From Arcanobacterium wilhelmae (GTDB lineage Bacteria > Actinomycetota > Actinomycetes > Actinomycetales > Actinomycetaceae): a stretch of DNA of 64,000 nucleotides. Positions 1 to 9,295 of the stretch are shown here, one piece after another. Every line of letters starts with the position of its first letter. Within the stretch, counting starts at the first letter, position 1. The position numbers were made by a program, and so were the translations under genes. The stretch covers positions 496,001 to 560,000 of the forward strand of contig NZ_CP121247.1 in the NCBI RefSeq assembly GCF_029632765.1, given 5' to 3'. The notes beneath the pieces were generated by a model that was not told the DNA's origin, did not search any database, and was given only the letters and a program-made list of their open reading frames with translations.

Positions 1-564
1 GCAACCGCAGCTCCGGTTGATCTGGTGATCCTCGATCTCGGCTTGCCGGATATGGACGGCCTCGACGTTGCCCGGCGTATCCGCCATGCGGGCCTTGCCG
101 TCCCGATCCTCATTTTGACGGCACGTACTGAAGAAATCGACATGGTGGTTGGGCTCGACGCCGGTGCGGACGACTACGTAACAAAGCCGTTCCGGCTTGC
201 TGAACTGCTTGCTCGCGTCCGCGCCCTCCTTCGGCGCGCCTCGCCGTCGGAAAACTCGGTGGGCACGCTCGAGGCGCAGGACGTGCGCATCGATCCGGTG
301 GCGCACCGCGCCTACCTTGCCGAATCCGAACTCTCACTCACCGGCAAAGAGTTTGAGCTGCTCATGATTTTGGTGCGCAACGCGGGCCGAGTGGTTTCGC
401 GCGACGCGCTTATGGCCGAGGTGTGGGGCGACAGCGCCGACACTTCGACGAAGAAACTCGACATGCACATCTCATGGTTGCGCCGTAAGCTCGGCGATTC
501 GCCGGCCCGTCCACACTATATTTCCACGGTGCGTGGCATGGGATTCCGGTTCGAGAATGCGTAA
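1..564 (+). CDS. OmpR-family response regulator, 5' end missing
   Basis: The reading frame is open from the first base, so the N-terminus lies outside the window; 187 residues are visible. They begin inside the receiver domain, where the ILDLGLPDMDG stretch carries the predicted phospho-acceptor Asp (visible residue 12) and DDYVTKPF carries the conserved Lys. A winged-helix DNA-binding domain of the OmpR/PhoB type fills roughly the last 95 residues and ends in the usual VRGMGFRF motif. The stop overlaps the start of the kinase gene downstream by 8 bases, so the two are translationally coupled and form a two-component pair. The stimulus and targets are not visible. The GTG at 25 is internal to the receiver and is not the true start. 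Confidence 0.93.
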   Translation, partial: ATAAPVDLVILDLGLPDMDGLDVARRIRHAGLAVPILILTARTEEIDMVVGLDAGADDYVTKPFRLAELLARVRALLRRASPSENSVGTLEAQDVRIDPVAHRAYLAESELSLTGKEFELLMILVRNAGRVVSRDALMAEVWGDSADTSTKKLDMHISWLRRKLGDSPARPHYISTVRGMGFRFENA

Positions 565-1633
565 GATCCTCGTCCGCCAAATCACCGCCGTCGTTGCCGT
601 GACGGTGCTCATCCTTGGCGTGCCTGCCACGCTCTTCGCCGCTAGCTACCTCTCTGCCCAGCTTGCCGAAGAAAACTGGCACTACCAGATGCTGTGGGAA
701 GTGGGTCGCCTTGTGCTTGGCATGGTCGTGCTCTCACTCATCGCGCTCGCGGTGGGCATTGCAATGGCTGTGAGGCGGGCCGGCGAGCTTTCCGCCCCGC
801 TCGTGTATCTCGCGGCGAGCGCCGAACAGCTCGGCGGCGGGAACGTTCGCCCTCACGTCGCCACCACCGGGATCGAAGAAATCGACCTCGTCTATCAAGA
901 GATCGAGCGCACGGCAGACCGGCTCGCGGGCAGGCTGTCCGCCGAACGCCAGTTCTCTGCCGACGTCGCCCACCAACTTCGCACGCCACTCTCGGCGCTC
1001 TCGATGCGCCTCGAAGAAATCCAGTACCTCACCGATTCGGACGACGTGCGCGAAGAAGCTGAAGCAGCGCTCGGGCAAGTCGAACGGCTCACCGGCGTCG
1101 TGAACGAGCTGATGCGCGGAGCGCAACGCGAGATCACCACGCGCCCCACCGACGTGCGGGAAGTGTTCGTCCAGCAAAAGGCAGAGTGGAGCGCCAAGTT
1201 CGCTGCCGAGGGGCGAGCGCTCACATTCGTTGGGGGAGAGTGCTCGGTCCTGTCTGCGCCCGGCTCGCTTTCGCAGATCCTCGCCACGCTCATCGAGAAC
1301 TCGCTCGTCCACGGCGACGGCGAAACGCGTGTGAGCGCCGTCGCAGCCGGCCGGCACACCAACATCAAGGTGATCGATGAAGGCGCGGGCGTGGCGCCCG
1401 AGATCGCGGACGATATTTTCGACAAAGGCTACTCCGGCGCTGGATCTACAGGGATCGGGCTGGCCGTTGCACGCGAACTCGCCCAGGCCGATGGCGGGCG
1501 TCTGACGCTCACATCAATGGCGCCGGCCGAGTTCACCATCACGCTTATGTGCGTGCCCACGTCTCTCGCCCCGCAACAGGTGCTACCCACGGGCTCGCTC
1601 GTATTCGCCACCCCGCGCCGCAAGCGGCGCTAG
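557..1633 (+). CDS. Sensor histidine kinase of the upstream response regulator
   Basis: A 358-residue membrane histidine kinase. Two transmembrane helices (about residues 9-32 and 51-72) flank an external loop of only about 18 residues, so it is a kinase with a minimal sensor region that may sense in the membrane or through a partner. A HAMP-like linker follows, then the H-box VAHQLRTPL with phospho-acceptor His139, the N-box IENSLVHG, and the G-boxes DEGAGV and GSTGIGLAV. I chose the ATG at 557 because it starts exactly at the membrane-preceding MRKIL and gives an 8-base overlap with the regulator; an in-frame start 24 bases earlier would lie deeper in the regulator gene. It resembles QseC/TctE-type kinases but the ligand is unknown. 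Confidence 0.9.
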   Translation: MRKILVRQITAVVAVTVLILGVPATLFAASYLSAQLAEENWHYQMLWEVGRLVLGMVVLSLIALAVGIAMAVRRAGELSAPLVYLAASAEQLGGGNVRPHVATTGIEEIDLVYQEIERTADRLAGRLSAERQFSADVAHQLRTPLSALSMRLEEIQYLTDSDDVREEAEAALGQVERLTGVVNELMRGAQREITTRPTDVREVFVQQKAEWSAKFAAEGRALTFVGGECSVLSAPGSLSQILATLIENSLVHGDGETRVSAVAAGRHTNIKVIDEGAGVAPEIADDIFDKGYSGAGSTGIGLAVARELAQADGGRLTLTSMAPAEFTITLMCVPTSLAPQQVLPTGSLVFATPRRKRR

Positions 1634-1652
1634 TAAGGGCGGCCCGGCCCGC

Positions 1653-1682
1653 GCAACTTTCTGGCAACAAGTGGAAAGTTGC
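1653..1682. promoter_or_regulatory. Candidate operator upstream of uxuB
   Basis: A 30 bp inverted repeat with arms GCAACTTTC (1653-1661) and GAAAGTTGC (1674-1682). Its left part, GCAACTTTCTGGCAACAA (1653-1670), matches, with one extra base, the GCAACTTTTGGCAACAA motif found twice in the uidA/transporter intergenic region. It lies about 80 bases before the uxuB start. I infer that it is the binding site of a regulator shared by both operons, the LacI-type protein at 17108-18106 being the obvious candidate. Confidence 0.55.
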
Positions 1683-1760
1683 TTGTCGCATTCCTGGCTC
1701 CTCGAGAAGATTGACGTAACAGGCCGATGTGGATTCGGCAAGGAAGTCAATGAGGACCGG

Positions 1761-3422
1761 ATGAAACTAACAATCAATGGACTTGCGGAGCGCGCGAAGT
1801 ACGAGGCAGCGGGAGTGTCCGTGCCGAGCTTCGATGTTGCAACCATGCAGCAACAGGGGAAAGAAAATCCGCGCTGGGTGCACATCGGCCCAGGCAACAT
1901 TTTCCGTATTTTTCTAGCACGTATTGCACACGACATGATCGCGAACGGTGAATTTTGGCCGATCGCGGGCGTGCTCCCGATGCAAGCCGAAGAGTTGGAC
2001 GTGCAGCTCGCCGCCCACGATCTTCTCACCCTGGGGGTGACGCTGAACCCGGATGGCAGCCGCGATCTCGACGTGATCGCGGGCCTCTCCGAGGCCGTCG
2101 CCACCCGCCGCGAGGAGGGCTTCGCCCGCTTCGTCGAGCTGATGGAGGCGCCGTCGGTCACGCTGTGCTCCTTCACGGTGACGGAGAAAGGCTACGCGAT
2201 ACACGATTCTCGCGGCGAGCTGCAGGAGGCGGTGCGCGAGGCGTTCGAAGCCGATCCGCTCGCCTACCATCCTCACACGATGGTCCTCGTGGCGGGGGCG
2301 CTCTACGCGCGTTTTAACGCCGGAGCCACGCCGATCACGATGCTTTCCACCGATAACTTCTCCCACAATGGCGATAAGTTGCGCGATTCGATCCTCACGA
2401 TCGCGCGCGGCTGGGAGGCAGCCGGCAGCGTCCCCGCCGAGTTCGTGGACTACGTCGCGGACGATACACGCGTGGCGTTCCCGATCTCCGTGATCGACAA
2501 GATCACGCCACGCCCGTCCGAGAAAATCGCCACTGACCTGGCCGAGCTCGGATTCACTGACATGGGCCTCGAGGCGCCCTTCGGCACCCCTCTGGCCGGC
2601 TTCGTCAACGGTGAACCCACCGAATACCTGATCATCGAGGACAAGTTCGCGGCCCCCCGACCGCCGCTCGAGGAATACGGCGCCGCGATCGTGGACCGCC
2701 AGGTGTGCGACGACTTCGAGAACATGAAGGTCACTACCTGCCTCAACCCGCTCCACACCGCGCTCGCGATCTCCGGCACGCTACTCGGTTACCCCACGAT
2801 CGACGCCGAGATGCGCGACGGCGCGCTGGCCGAGATGGTGCGCCGCCTCGGATACGATGAGGGCCTGCCCGTGGTCACCGACCCAGGCATCGTGGCCCCC
2901 GCCGACTTCCTGCGCGAAGTGCTCGAGGTGCGTTTCCCCAACCGGTTCCTCCCGGATCAGCCGCAACGCATCGCGATGGACACCTCGCAAAAGCTCCCGA
3001 TCCGCTACGGCGAGACGATTAAAAAGTACATTGACCGCGGGCTCAACCTCGACGATCTTGAGGTAATTCCGCTGGTATTCGCACTGTGGGCGCGCTACCT
3101 CATGGGTGTGGCCGACGACGGCGCACCCATGGCAATGCCGAGCGACCCGCTCCTGGAGGAACTGATGGAGTTGCTCTCCGGCGTCGCGCTCGGCGGCGCC
3201 GACGAGGAAGGAACCGACGACGCAACGGAAACTCCCGACGCGCCTCGCGCCACCGACGTCGACGTGCACGCCGCCCTCGAGCCCCTCTTGTCCAACCCAA
3301 CGATTTTCGGGGTGAACCTCTACGAAACCCCGCTCGCGGCCAAGGCGGAAGCCCTGTTCGCACGCATGATCACGAAACCCGGCGCTGTGCGCGCCACTCT
3401 GAACGAGGAGATGAACGCATGA
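1761..3422 (+). CDS. uxuB: D-mannonate oxidoreductase (fructuronate reductase)
   Basis: Predicted to reduce D-fructuronate to D-mannonate with NADH, step two of glucuronate breakdown, in the cytoplasm. The 553-residue protein has the mannitol dehydrogenase family layout: an N-terminal Rossmann region with the glycine-rich GPGNIFR motif near residue 37, and a C-terminal helical domain around the [15 protein letters not shown] motif that supplies catalytic residues. An acidic, Asp/Glu/Thr-rich insert at about residues 477-507 looks disordered and is unusual. I chose the ATG at 1761, preceded by GAGGA and followed by [15 protein letters not shown], over an upstream ATG at 1671 that lies inside the candidate operator. 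It is the first gene of a tightly coupled uxuB-uxuA-eda-kdgK operon. Among mannitol dehydrogenase paralogues, this context makes UxuB the best choice. Confidence 0.92.
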   Translation: MKLTINGLAERAKYEAAGVSVPSFDVATMQQQGKENPRWVHIGPGNIFRIFLARIAHDMIANGEFWPIAGVLPMQAEELDVQLAAHDLLTLGVTLNPDGSRDLDVIAGLSEAVATRREEGFARFVELMEAPSVTLCSFTVTEKGYAIHDSRGELQEAVREAFEADPLAYHPHTMVLVAGALYARFNAGATPITMLSTDNFSHNGDKLRDSILTIARGWEAAGSVPAEFVDYVADDTRVAFPISVIDKITPRPSEKIATDLAELGFTDMGLEAPFGTPLAGFVNGEPTEYLIIEDKFAAPRPPLEEYGAAIVDRQVCDDFENMKVTTCLNPLHTALAISGTLLGYPTIDAEMRDGALAEMVRRLGYDEGLPVVTDPGIVAPADFLREVLEVRFPNRFLPDQPQRIAMDTSQKLPIRYGETIKKYIDRGLNLDDLEVIPLVFALWARYLMGVADDGAPMAMPSDPLLEELMELLSGVALGGADEEGTDDATETPDAPRATDVDVHAALEPLLSNPTIFGVNLYETPLAAKAEALFARMITKPGAVRATLNEEMNA

Positions 3423-4498
3423 AGATGAGCTTCCGCTGGTATGGCGAAGGATACGACCCGATCCCACTGCAGTACATCAAGCAGATCCCGGGCATGACCG
3501 GCGTGTTTGGGGTGCTCTCGCAGTACCAGGCCGGCGAGGTCTGGGAAGAGGCGGAGATTAAGAAGCTGGTCGACCAGGTGCGTGGTGCGGGCCTGGAACT
3601 CGAAGTGATCGAGTCCGTGAACGTGCATGAGGACATCAAGATGGGCCTGTCCACCCGCGATCAGTACATTGAGAACTACAACAAATCCTTGGAGAACCTG
3701 GCGAAGTACGGTATCAAAACCGTGATTTACAACTTCATGCCGGTGTTCGATTGGCTGCGCACAGAGCTCGCCTACGAACATGAGGACGGCGCCACCGCCC
3801 TGTACTACAACGACGCCGACATCCAGGGCATGACCCCGCGCGACATTGTGGAGAATACGGCGAAGGAATCGGGCGGGCTCACCCTGCCCGGTTGGGAGCC
3901 GGAGCGTTTGGAACGCCTGGACGAAGTGATGAAGATCTACCAGGACATCGACCACGCGAAGTTGCGCGATAACTTCCGCTACTTCCTTGAGGGCGTGATC
4001 CCCACGGCCGAGAAGGTGGGGATCAAGATGGCCTGCCATCCGGACGATCCGGCCTGGGATCTGTTCGGCCTGCCGCGCATCTACACGAGCCGTGACGACA
4101 TGGACATTATCGCCAATCTCTACGATTCCACCTACAACGGCTTCTGCATCTGCTCGGGCTCGCTCGGATCGAATCCGGCCAACGATGTGCCGGCGATTTT
4201 CCGCGAGTTCGGCGAGCGTGGGCTGATGAACGCGGCGCACGTGCGTAACGTGAAGTACCTCGGCGATCGCATTTTCACCGAGGCTCCGCACCCCTCCGAC
4301 ACCGGCAACCTGGACATGTTCGCCGTCATGGAGGCGATCTACGATACGAACCCGGATGTGGCGGTTCGTCCGGACCACGGCCGCATGATCTGGGGCGAGA
4401 CGGGCCGCCCCGGCTACCCGCTGTACGATCGCGCGCTCGGCGCCACCTACCTGGTGGGCCTGTTCGAGGCCGTGACAAAGATGAAGGAGCGTGCGTGA
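3419..4498 (+). CDS. uxuA: Mannonate dehydratase
   Basis: Predicted to dehydrate D-mannonate to 2-keto-3-deoxy-D-gluconate. The 359-residue product starts MKMSFRWYG, the typical UxuA opening, and continues with [14 protein letters not shown]. Metal-binding His and Cys residues lie in the MACHPDDP and [10 protein letters not shown] stretches, and VRPDHGR is near the C-terminus, as expected for the Fe/Mn-dependent xylose-isomerase-like fold. The ATG overlaps the uxuB stop (ATGA), so the genes are translationally coupled. The much longer open frame upstream in the same phase is a shadow over uxuB and is not used. Confidence 0.95.
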   Translation: MKMSFRWYGEGYDPIPLQYIKQIPGMTGVFGVLSQYQAGEVWEEAEIKKLVDQVRGAGLELEVIESVNVHEDIKMGLSTRDQYIENYNKSLENLAKYGIKTVIYNFMPVFDWLRTELAYEHEDGATALYYNDADIQGMTPRDIVENTAKESGGLTLPGWEPERLERLDEVMKIYQDIDHAKLRDNFRYFLEGVIPTAEKVGIKMACHPDDPAWDLFGLPRIYTSRDDMDIIANLYDSTYNGFCICSGSLGSNPANDVPAIFREFGERGLMNAAHVRNVKYLGDRIFTEAPHPSDTGNLDMFAVMEAIYDTNPDVAVRPDHGRMIWGETGRPGYPLYDRALGATYLVGLFEAVTKMKERA

Positions 4499-5142
4499 TG
4501 GGCCGGATTCCCGATGCGCTCCCGTTTTTGAGGGAGAACCCGATCGTTCCGGTTGTCGTGATCGACGACGCCGGTGCGGCTGTTGCGACTGCTCAAGCGC
4601 TTGTTGCGGGCGGGATTGGTTGCGCCGAGGTGACGTTCCGTACGGATGCCGCGCCCGAGGCGATCGCCGCGATGGCCGGCGTCGAGGGAATGACGGTGGG
4701 CGCCGGAACGGTTCTGAACCGGGCGCAAGCCGAGCAGGCTGCCGAGTGCGGAGCGAAGTTCTTCGTCTCGCCGGGTTGGAGCGCCGGCGTCGCCGAGGTG
4801 GCGGCCGAGCGTAACATCCCGTATCTCCCGGGCGTCCAGACAGCCACCGAGATCATGATGGCCCTCGAGTGGGGTGCGACGGCGGTGAAGTTTTTCCCTG
4901 GCGGCGAGGCTGGTGGCCTGCCGATGGTGAAGGCGTTGCGTGGTCCGTTCCCACACACGGCGTTCGTGCCGTCCGGCGGAGTGAAGCTGGCGAACATGGG
5001 TGAGTGGCTGGCGGATCCGGCGATCGCGTCGGTTTCCGGATCGTGGATGGTGGGCCGTGCCCTGATCGGTGGCGGCGAGTTTGAGGAAATCACGCGTCTT
5101 TCGCGTGAGGCGAGCGAGAAAGTGAAGGAGATCCGGCGATGA
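4498..5142 (+). CDS. eda: 2-dehydro-3-deoxy-phosphogluconate aldolase
   Basis: Predicted KDPG aldolase that cleaves 2-keto-3-deoxy-6-phosphogluconate to pyruvate and glyceraldehyde-3-phosphate. The 214-residue protein matches the class I family length. The catalytic Glu (AEVTFR, Glu44) and the Schiff-base Lys in VKFFPG (Lys131) are present, with the GVQTATE substrate loop before it. The ATG at 4498 overlaps the uxuA stop and has AAGGAG 8 bases upstream; an in-frame GTG at 4495 is possible but less likely. The gene completes the lower half of the hexuronate route. Confidence 0.95.
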   Translation: MGRIPDALPFLRENPIVPVVVIDDAGAAVATAQALVAGGIGCAEVTFRTDAAPEAIAAMAGVEGMTVGAGTVLNRAQAEQAAECGAKFFVSPGWSAGVAEVAAERNIPYLPGVQTATEIMMALEWGATAVKFFPGGEAGGLPMVKALRGPFPHTAFVPSGGVKLANMGEWLADPAIASVSGSWMVGRALIGGGEFEEITRLSREASEKVKEIRR

Positions 5143-6242
5143 GCGCATTGGCGATCAAGTCCGAGAAGGAGACGGCCTACGACATTGTCTCTCTCGGCGA
5201 GGTGATGCTCCGTCTCGACCCGGGCGAGGGGCGCATTCGCACGGCTCGCTCGTTCCGAGCGAGCGAGGGCGGCGGTGAATACAATGTAGCTCGCGGGCTA
5301 CGTCGAGCGTTTGGTAAGCGTGCCGCCGTTGTCACAGCGCTGGTGAAGGACGAGGTGGGACGCCTCGTCGAGGATCTGATCCTCCAGGGTGGCGTGGACA
5401 CACGCTTCATTCAGTGGGTGGAGTCCGACGGTGTTGGGCGAGAGGTGCGCAACGGGCTGAACTTCACCGAGCGTGGGTTCGGGATCCGCGGCGCGGTGGG
5501 CAACAATGATCGTGGCAACACTGCGGCGATGCAGATGCGCCCCGAGGATATCGACTGGGAGTACCTGTTCGGAGAGCTCGGCGTGCGTTGGTTCCACACG
5601 GGTGGCATCTACGCTGCACTGTCTGACGAGTCGGCGGCGACGGCGAAGGCCGCGATGCAAGCCGCGAAGAAGCATGGCACGGTCGTCTCCTACGATCTGA
5701 ACTATCGTCCGTCGCTGTGGAAGAGCCACGGCGGGCAGGCACGCTGCCAGGAAGTCAACCGCGAGCTCGCGCAGTACGTGGACGTGATGATCGGCAACGA
5801 GGAGGATTTCACGGCGTCGCTCGGCTTCGAGGTGGAGGGCGTGAACGAGAACCTCGACAATCTCGAGGTGGAGTCCTTCCGCGCAATGATTGACCAGGTT
5901 GCCGAGCAGTTCCCAAACTTCGCGGCGATTGGCACCACGATGCGCCAGGTGCGCACCGCCACAGTGAACGATTGGGGAGCGGTTGCTTGGATGCGTGGCC
6001 AGGGCTTCGTTCAGGCGATCCAGCGTGACGGGCTGGAGATCCTCGATCGCGTGGGTGGCGGCGATTCCTTTGCCTCCGGCCTGATTTACGGGCTGATGGA
6101 GACGGGCGATATTGACAAGGCCGTCAACTACGGCGCCGCTCACGGCGCGCTCGCGATGACCACGCCAGGCGATACCTCGATGGCGTCCCTCGAGGAGATC
6201 GAGAACGTGATGAAGGGTGGGTCTGCGCGCGTTAAGCGCTAA
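5139..6242 (+). CDS. kdgK: 2-dehydro-3-deoxygluconokinase, PfkB family
   Basis: Predicted to phosphorylate 2-keto-3-deoxygluconate with ATP, giving the substrate of the aldolase encoded just upstream. The 367-residue protein carries the ribokinase/PfkB N-terminal signature (GEVMLRLDPG and GEYNVARGLRR), and near the C-terminus GGGDSFASG, which holds the catalytic Asp and anion hole. It is somewhat longer than many KDG kinases (about 310-340 residues). The ATG overlaps the eda stop by four bases. A strong terminator follows, so this is the last gene of the operon. The specificity for KDG is inferred from context. Confidence 0.92.
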   Translation: MSALAIKSEKETAYDIVSLGEVMLRLDPGEGRIRTARSFRASEGGGEYNVARGLRRAFGKRAAVVTALVKDEVGRLVEDLILQGGVDTRFIQWVESDGVGREVRNGLNFTERGFGIRGAVGNNDRGNTAAMQMRPEDIDWEYLFGELGVRWFHTGGIYAALSDESAATAKAAMQAAKKHGTVVSYDLNYRPSLWKSHGGQARCQEVNRELAQYVDVMIGNEEDFTASLGFEVEGVNENLDNLEVESFRAMIDQVAEQFPNFAAIGTTMRQVRTATVNDWGAVAWMRGQGFVQAIQRDGLEILDRVGGGDSFASGLIYGLMETGDIDKAVNYGAAHGALAMTTPGDTSMASLEEIENVMKGGSARVKR

Positions 6243-6260
6243 TCGACTTGGTTATCAGGT

Positions 6261-6299
6261 GAAGGGTTTGCGAAAGTGTCGCAAACCCTTCGCTTTTTA
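6261..6299 (+). terminator. Rho-independent terminator after kdgK
   Basis: A 12 bp perfect stem, GAAGGGTTTGCG paired with CGCAAACCCTTC, closes a 7-base loop and is followed by GCTTTTTA. It begins 19 bases after the kdgK stop and closes the uxuB-uxuA-eda-kdgK operon. Confidence 0.9.
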
Positions 6300-6323
6300 T
6301 TACTGGAAACTTATGGAAACTAT

Positions 6324-6352
6324 TTCGCATGCGTGATTTGTAGTCGCATAAT
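6324..6352 (+). promoter_or_regulatory. Candidate promoter of the amidohydrolase-transporter pair
   Basis: TTCGCA (6324-6329) and CATAAT (6347-6352) are 17 bp apart, about 28 bases before the amidohydrolase start. The perfect palindrome CGCATGCG (6326-6333) overlaps the -35 element, and TGGAAACT occurs twice with a 10 bp period just upstream (6304-6321). These could be regulator sites. The promoter match is moderate. Confidence 0.4.
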
Positions 6353-6379
6353 TGCTGTGACCGTAAACAAAGGAGAAAT

Positions 6380-7603
6380 ATGCACGACGTCGTGTCGATT
6401 CTTGAGGGATACACAAGCGACCTCGAGAACATTTATCTGCATTTGCACCGAAATCCTGAGCTTTCGATGCAAGAGGGAGATACAGCGCGCTTCATCGGTG
6501 CGCACCTTGAAGAATATGGTTTCGAAGTCGCCAAAATTGGTGGCGGAATCGTTGGAATTCTGAGCAATGGCAGTGGCCCGAGTGTGCTCTACAGGGCCGA
6601 CATGGATGGATTACCGGTGAAAGAAGAATCTGGTCTTCCATACGCCTCCGACATAATGCGCAAGAACAGAGAAGGAAATTCAGTTCCTGCAATGCACGCG
6701 TGTGGACATGACTTCCACATGACTGCGGGTCTTGGAGTCGCACGTTTCCTTTCGGAACACACGAACGTCTGGAGCGGGACATATGTTGCGCTGTTCCAAC
6801 CAGGCGAAGAAACAGCTGAGGGTGCCAAAGCGATGGTTGCCGATGGGTTGGTTGAATATGTCCTTGAGCGTACAGAGCAGGGGCGGCTCGATGTTGCGCT
6901 TTCTCAGCATGTCTTGACGGTCCCGTGTGCAGGTCACGTGGGCACAGCTGCCGGCCCGGTGCTCTCAACTGCGGCATCGGTACGGATTGTTCTCAATGGG
7001 CGCGGAAGCCATGGTTCTATGCCACACCTTGGTGTGGATCCGGTGGTGCTCGCTTCCTCGATTGTGATGCGCCTCCAAGGAATTGTTTCTCGTGAAATCG
7101 CTCCGAGTGAATTCGGAGTAGTGACGGTGGGCGCATTACATTCCGGCACTGCTGCGAACGTTATTCCCTCCAGTGCTGAACTTCTACTCAATGTGCGAGC
7201 ATACTCAAATGAGACCCGCGCGCAGATCATCGCGGCGATCGAGAGGATCGTCAAGGCAGAATGTGAGGCGTCGCGTGCGCATGATCCTGTGATCGAAATC
7301 TACGATGAGTTCCCACTCACGAACAACGACCCAGGCGTTGAGGCCACAATCCGTGAAGCGTTTGTCGCTGCCTTTGGCGAGCACCGTGTGGAGCATCTCG
7401 ATCCAATCACTGCCTCGGAAGATTTTTCCACAATCCCTGACGCTTTCGGTAGCCCCTACTGTTACTGGGGGCTTGGCGGTTTCGCGGAAGGTGACGAGGT
7501 GTACCCGAATCACAATCCGCATTTCGCGCCGACACTTCATCCGACTCTCGAAACTGGGGCCGCTGCCGCGACGGTAGCTGCGCTCGCCTATCTTGGAAAG
7601 TAA
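6380..7603 (+). CDS. M20 family amidohydrolase (N-acyl amino acid or hippurate hydrolase type)
   Basis: A 407-residue metal-dependent amidohydrolase of the M20D type, which removes acyl or aryl groups from N-acylated amino acids or related amides. Metal and catalytic residues are visible in MHACGHDFHMT (around residue 107), GEETAEGAKAM and near the C-terminus in ITASEDFS. A dimerisation domain lies between them (GRGSHGSMPH). AAGGAG lies just before the ATG. The MFS transporter gene starts four bases after its stop, so the pair probably imports and hydrolyses one compound, or hydrolyses it and exports the product. Base composition is visibly more AT-rich than the flanking hexuronate genes. The substrate cannot be read from sequence. 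Confidence 0.88.
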   Translation: MHDVVSILEGYTSDLENIYLHLHRNPELSMQEGDTARFIGAHLEEYGFEVAKIGGGIVGILSNGSGPSVLYRADMDGLPVKEESGLPYASDIMRKNREGNSVPAMHACGHDFHMTAGLGVARFLSEHTNVWSGTYVALFQPGEETAEGAKAMVADGLVEYVLERTEQGRLDVALSQHVLTVPCAGHVGTAAGPVLSTAASVRIVLNGRGSHGSMPHLGVDPVVLASSIVMRLQGIVSREIAPSEFGVVTVGALHSGTAANVIPSSAELLLNVRAYSNETRAQIIAAIERIVKAECEASRAHDPVIEIYDEFPLTNNDPGVEATIREAFVAAFGEHRVEHLDPITASEDFSTIPDAFGSPYCYWGLGGFAEGDEVYPNHNPHFAPTLHPTLETGAAAATVAALAYLGK

Positions 7604-7607
7604 AATA

Positions 7608-9173
7608 ATGGCATCAAAGAACACTTCGCAGCCGACGTCGGGCACCACGTACCAGGGAACAGAGCGGCTTTTGTGGGGCATCGTCCTGGCTGTTCTCACC
7701 TACTGGCTCTTTGCAGGTGCATTGGGCAACCTTGTGAGCGTGGTTGTCCAATCTATTGGAACTGCCCACATCTCCGAAGCAATCGTTTCACTCGCTGCTC
7801 CACTGGCAGGTTTGTTCTCTGGACTTTTCATCGTGCTTGCGGGAGGGCTGGCTGATCGGATCGGCCGCGTGAAAGTGACGTTGTGGGGTATTGCGATCGG
7901 CGCTCTCGGTTCGCTACTTGTCGCATTCTCTGCTGGAGCGGTGGCAATCCCCTTCATGCTGATTGGGCGCGCTCTGCAAGGTATTTCCACCGCCTGTATT
8001 ATGCCCGCGACGATGGCGTTACTGAAGACGTATTGGGATGGGGCAGGACGCCAACGAGCGGTGTCAATGTGGTCCATCGGATCGTGGGGTGGCTCCGGGC
8101 TCTCAGCGATTTTCGGTGGTTTTGTTTCTCAGCGGCTCGACTGGTCCTGGATCTACATCATCTCTGCGATTGTCAGCGTGATTTCTTTCGCCATGATCTG
8201 GGGGACCCCGGAATCTCAAGCAGATCGCGTGGAGCGTAAAGCTTTCGATGGTGTGGGAATGGGTATCTTCATGGTTGGGCTCCTTGGACTCATGGTTGCG
8301 CTCATTTTTGGTGCCAAGATGCCCGGAGGTGGCTGGGCAAGTCCGGCCACGGTGGCGCTTTTCTCCCTCGCAGTGGTCAGCACTGGGATTTTCGTGTGGT
8401 GGGAAAATAAGGTTTCCAACCCTTTTATTGATTTCTCACTCTTTGAGAACAAAACATTCACGGGTGCCACGATTTCAAACTTCATGATCAATGCGACGAT
8501 CGGTATCCTCAACGTCTCACAGCTTGTGCTCCTCGGTGCACGTGCACGCACCCTTGAGGACTGTGCCTCGCAACTGTGCCGAACCAATTTTGTGGATGCA
8601 AATGGTGACGGAATCAATGATCAGTGGCTGTCAACGTGGGACGCGGGCTTGCTGACACTGGGATATGCGATCATGATTATCGGCTTTATTCGCGTGGGGG
8701 AGAAACTGCTCCAGCGATACGGAGCGCGCAAGCCGATGATCTGGGGATCCCTCATTGTCATTTTGTCTGGTCTGTTCCTGACGCCCACTTTTGTTGGGCT
8801 CGGAACATACCAAGTGCTCGCAGTTATTGGTTACGCGCTTTTCGGTTTGGGCTTGGCATTCTATGCAACGCCTTCGACCGACGCGGCGCTCTCTAATCTG
8901 CCTCCGGAAAAAGCGGGAGCCGGCTCGGGAATTTACAAGATGGCATCGTCCCTTGGCGGGGCAATCGGCTTGGCGATCTCGCTGACGATCTTCAACGCGT
9001 TGAAGGGAGGAGAGAACGGAGTGACGTACGCCTTGACGATGACTGGTGTACAGGACAATACCTCATTGCGTTTCGCAGGAATGGTTGTGATGCTCGTGAA
9101 TATCTGTCTCACACTCATTGCAATCGTGTCGATTGTTGCGACTGTTCCAAAGGAAGAAAAGTCGAAGTCGTGA
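7608..9173 (+). CDS. MFS transporter, DHA2 (14-helix) type
   Basis: A 521-residue major facilitator of the drug:H+ antiporter-2 type with about 14 hydrophobic segments. The A-motif GGLADRIGRVKVTLWG lies in the first cytoplasmic loop, and GRALQGISTACIMPATMALL matches the region typical of EmrB/QacA-like proteins. An external loop near residue 329 reads DANGDGINDQW, close to an EF-hand-type calcium loop, and two nearby Cys residues (CASQLC) may form a disulphide. I chose the ATG at 7608, just after the amidohydrolase stop, over a TTG that overlaps that gene. The cargo is unknown; co-transcription with the amidohydrolase suggests an acylated amino acid or its product. Confidence 0.85.
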   Translation: MASKNTSQPTSGTTYQGTERLLWGIVLAVLTYWLFAGALGNLVSVVVQSIGTAHISEAIVSLAAPLAGLFSGLFIVLAGGLADRIGRVKVTLWGIAIGALGSLLVAFSAGAVAIPFMLIGRALQGISTACIMPATMALLKTYWDGAGRQRAVSMWSIGSWGGSGLSAIFGGFVSQRLDWSWIYIISAIVSVISFAMIWGTPESQADRVERKAFDGVGMGIFMVGLLGLMVALIFGAKMPGGGWASPATVALFSLAVVSTGIFVWWENKVSNPFIDFSLFENKTFTGATISNFMINATIGILNVSQLVLLGARARTLEDCASQLCRTNFVDANGDGINDQWLSTWDAGLLTLGYAIMIIGFIRVGEKLLQRYGARKPMIWGSLIVILSGLFLTPTFVGLGTYQVLAVIGYALFGLGLAFYATPSTDAALSNLPPEKAGAGSGIYKMASSLGGAIGLAISLTIFNALKGGENGVTYALTMTGVQDNTSLRFAGMVVMLVNICLTLIAIVSIVATVPKEEKSKS

Positions 9174-9184
9174 GAGTTGCATAA

Positions 9185-9218
9185 AGGAATGCGGCGAGGA
9201 TTCCCTCGCCGCATTCCT
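9185..9218. terminator. Hairpin terminator between convergent genes
   Basis: A perfect 15 bp stem, AGGAATGCGGCGAGG with CCTCGCCGCATTCCT, and a 4-base loop, starting 12 bases after the MFS stop. There is no long T-run on the plus strand; the minus strand continues TTTATG. It may act on both the transporter and the convergent uxaC transcript. Confidence 0.7.
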
Positions 9219-9295
9219 CTCAATCGATACTCAGAACACAGACCCAGATTGCCCCAAGTGGATTACACCGATAGTGATGGGGTTGTGGCCCCCTG

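Noticed and set aside
3086..3418. A 111-codon extension of UxuA
   Set aside because: It lies inside uxuB in another frame and is Arg-rich. The ATGA overlap at 3419 gives the canonical UxuA start.
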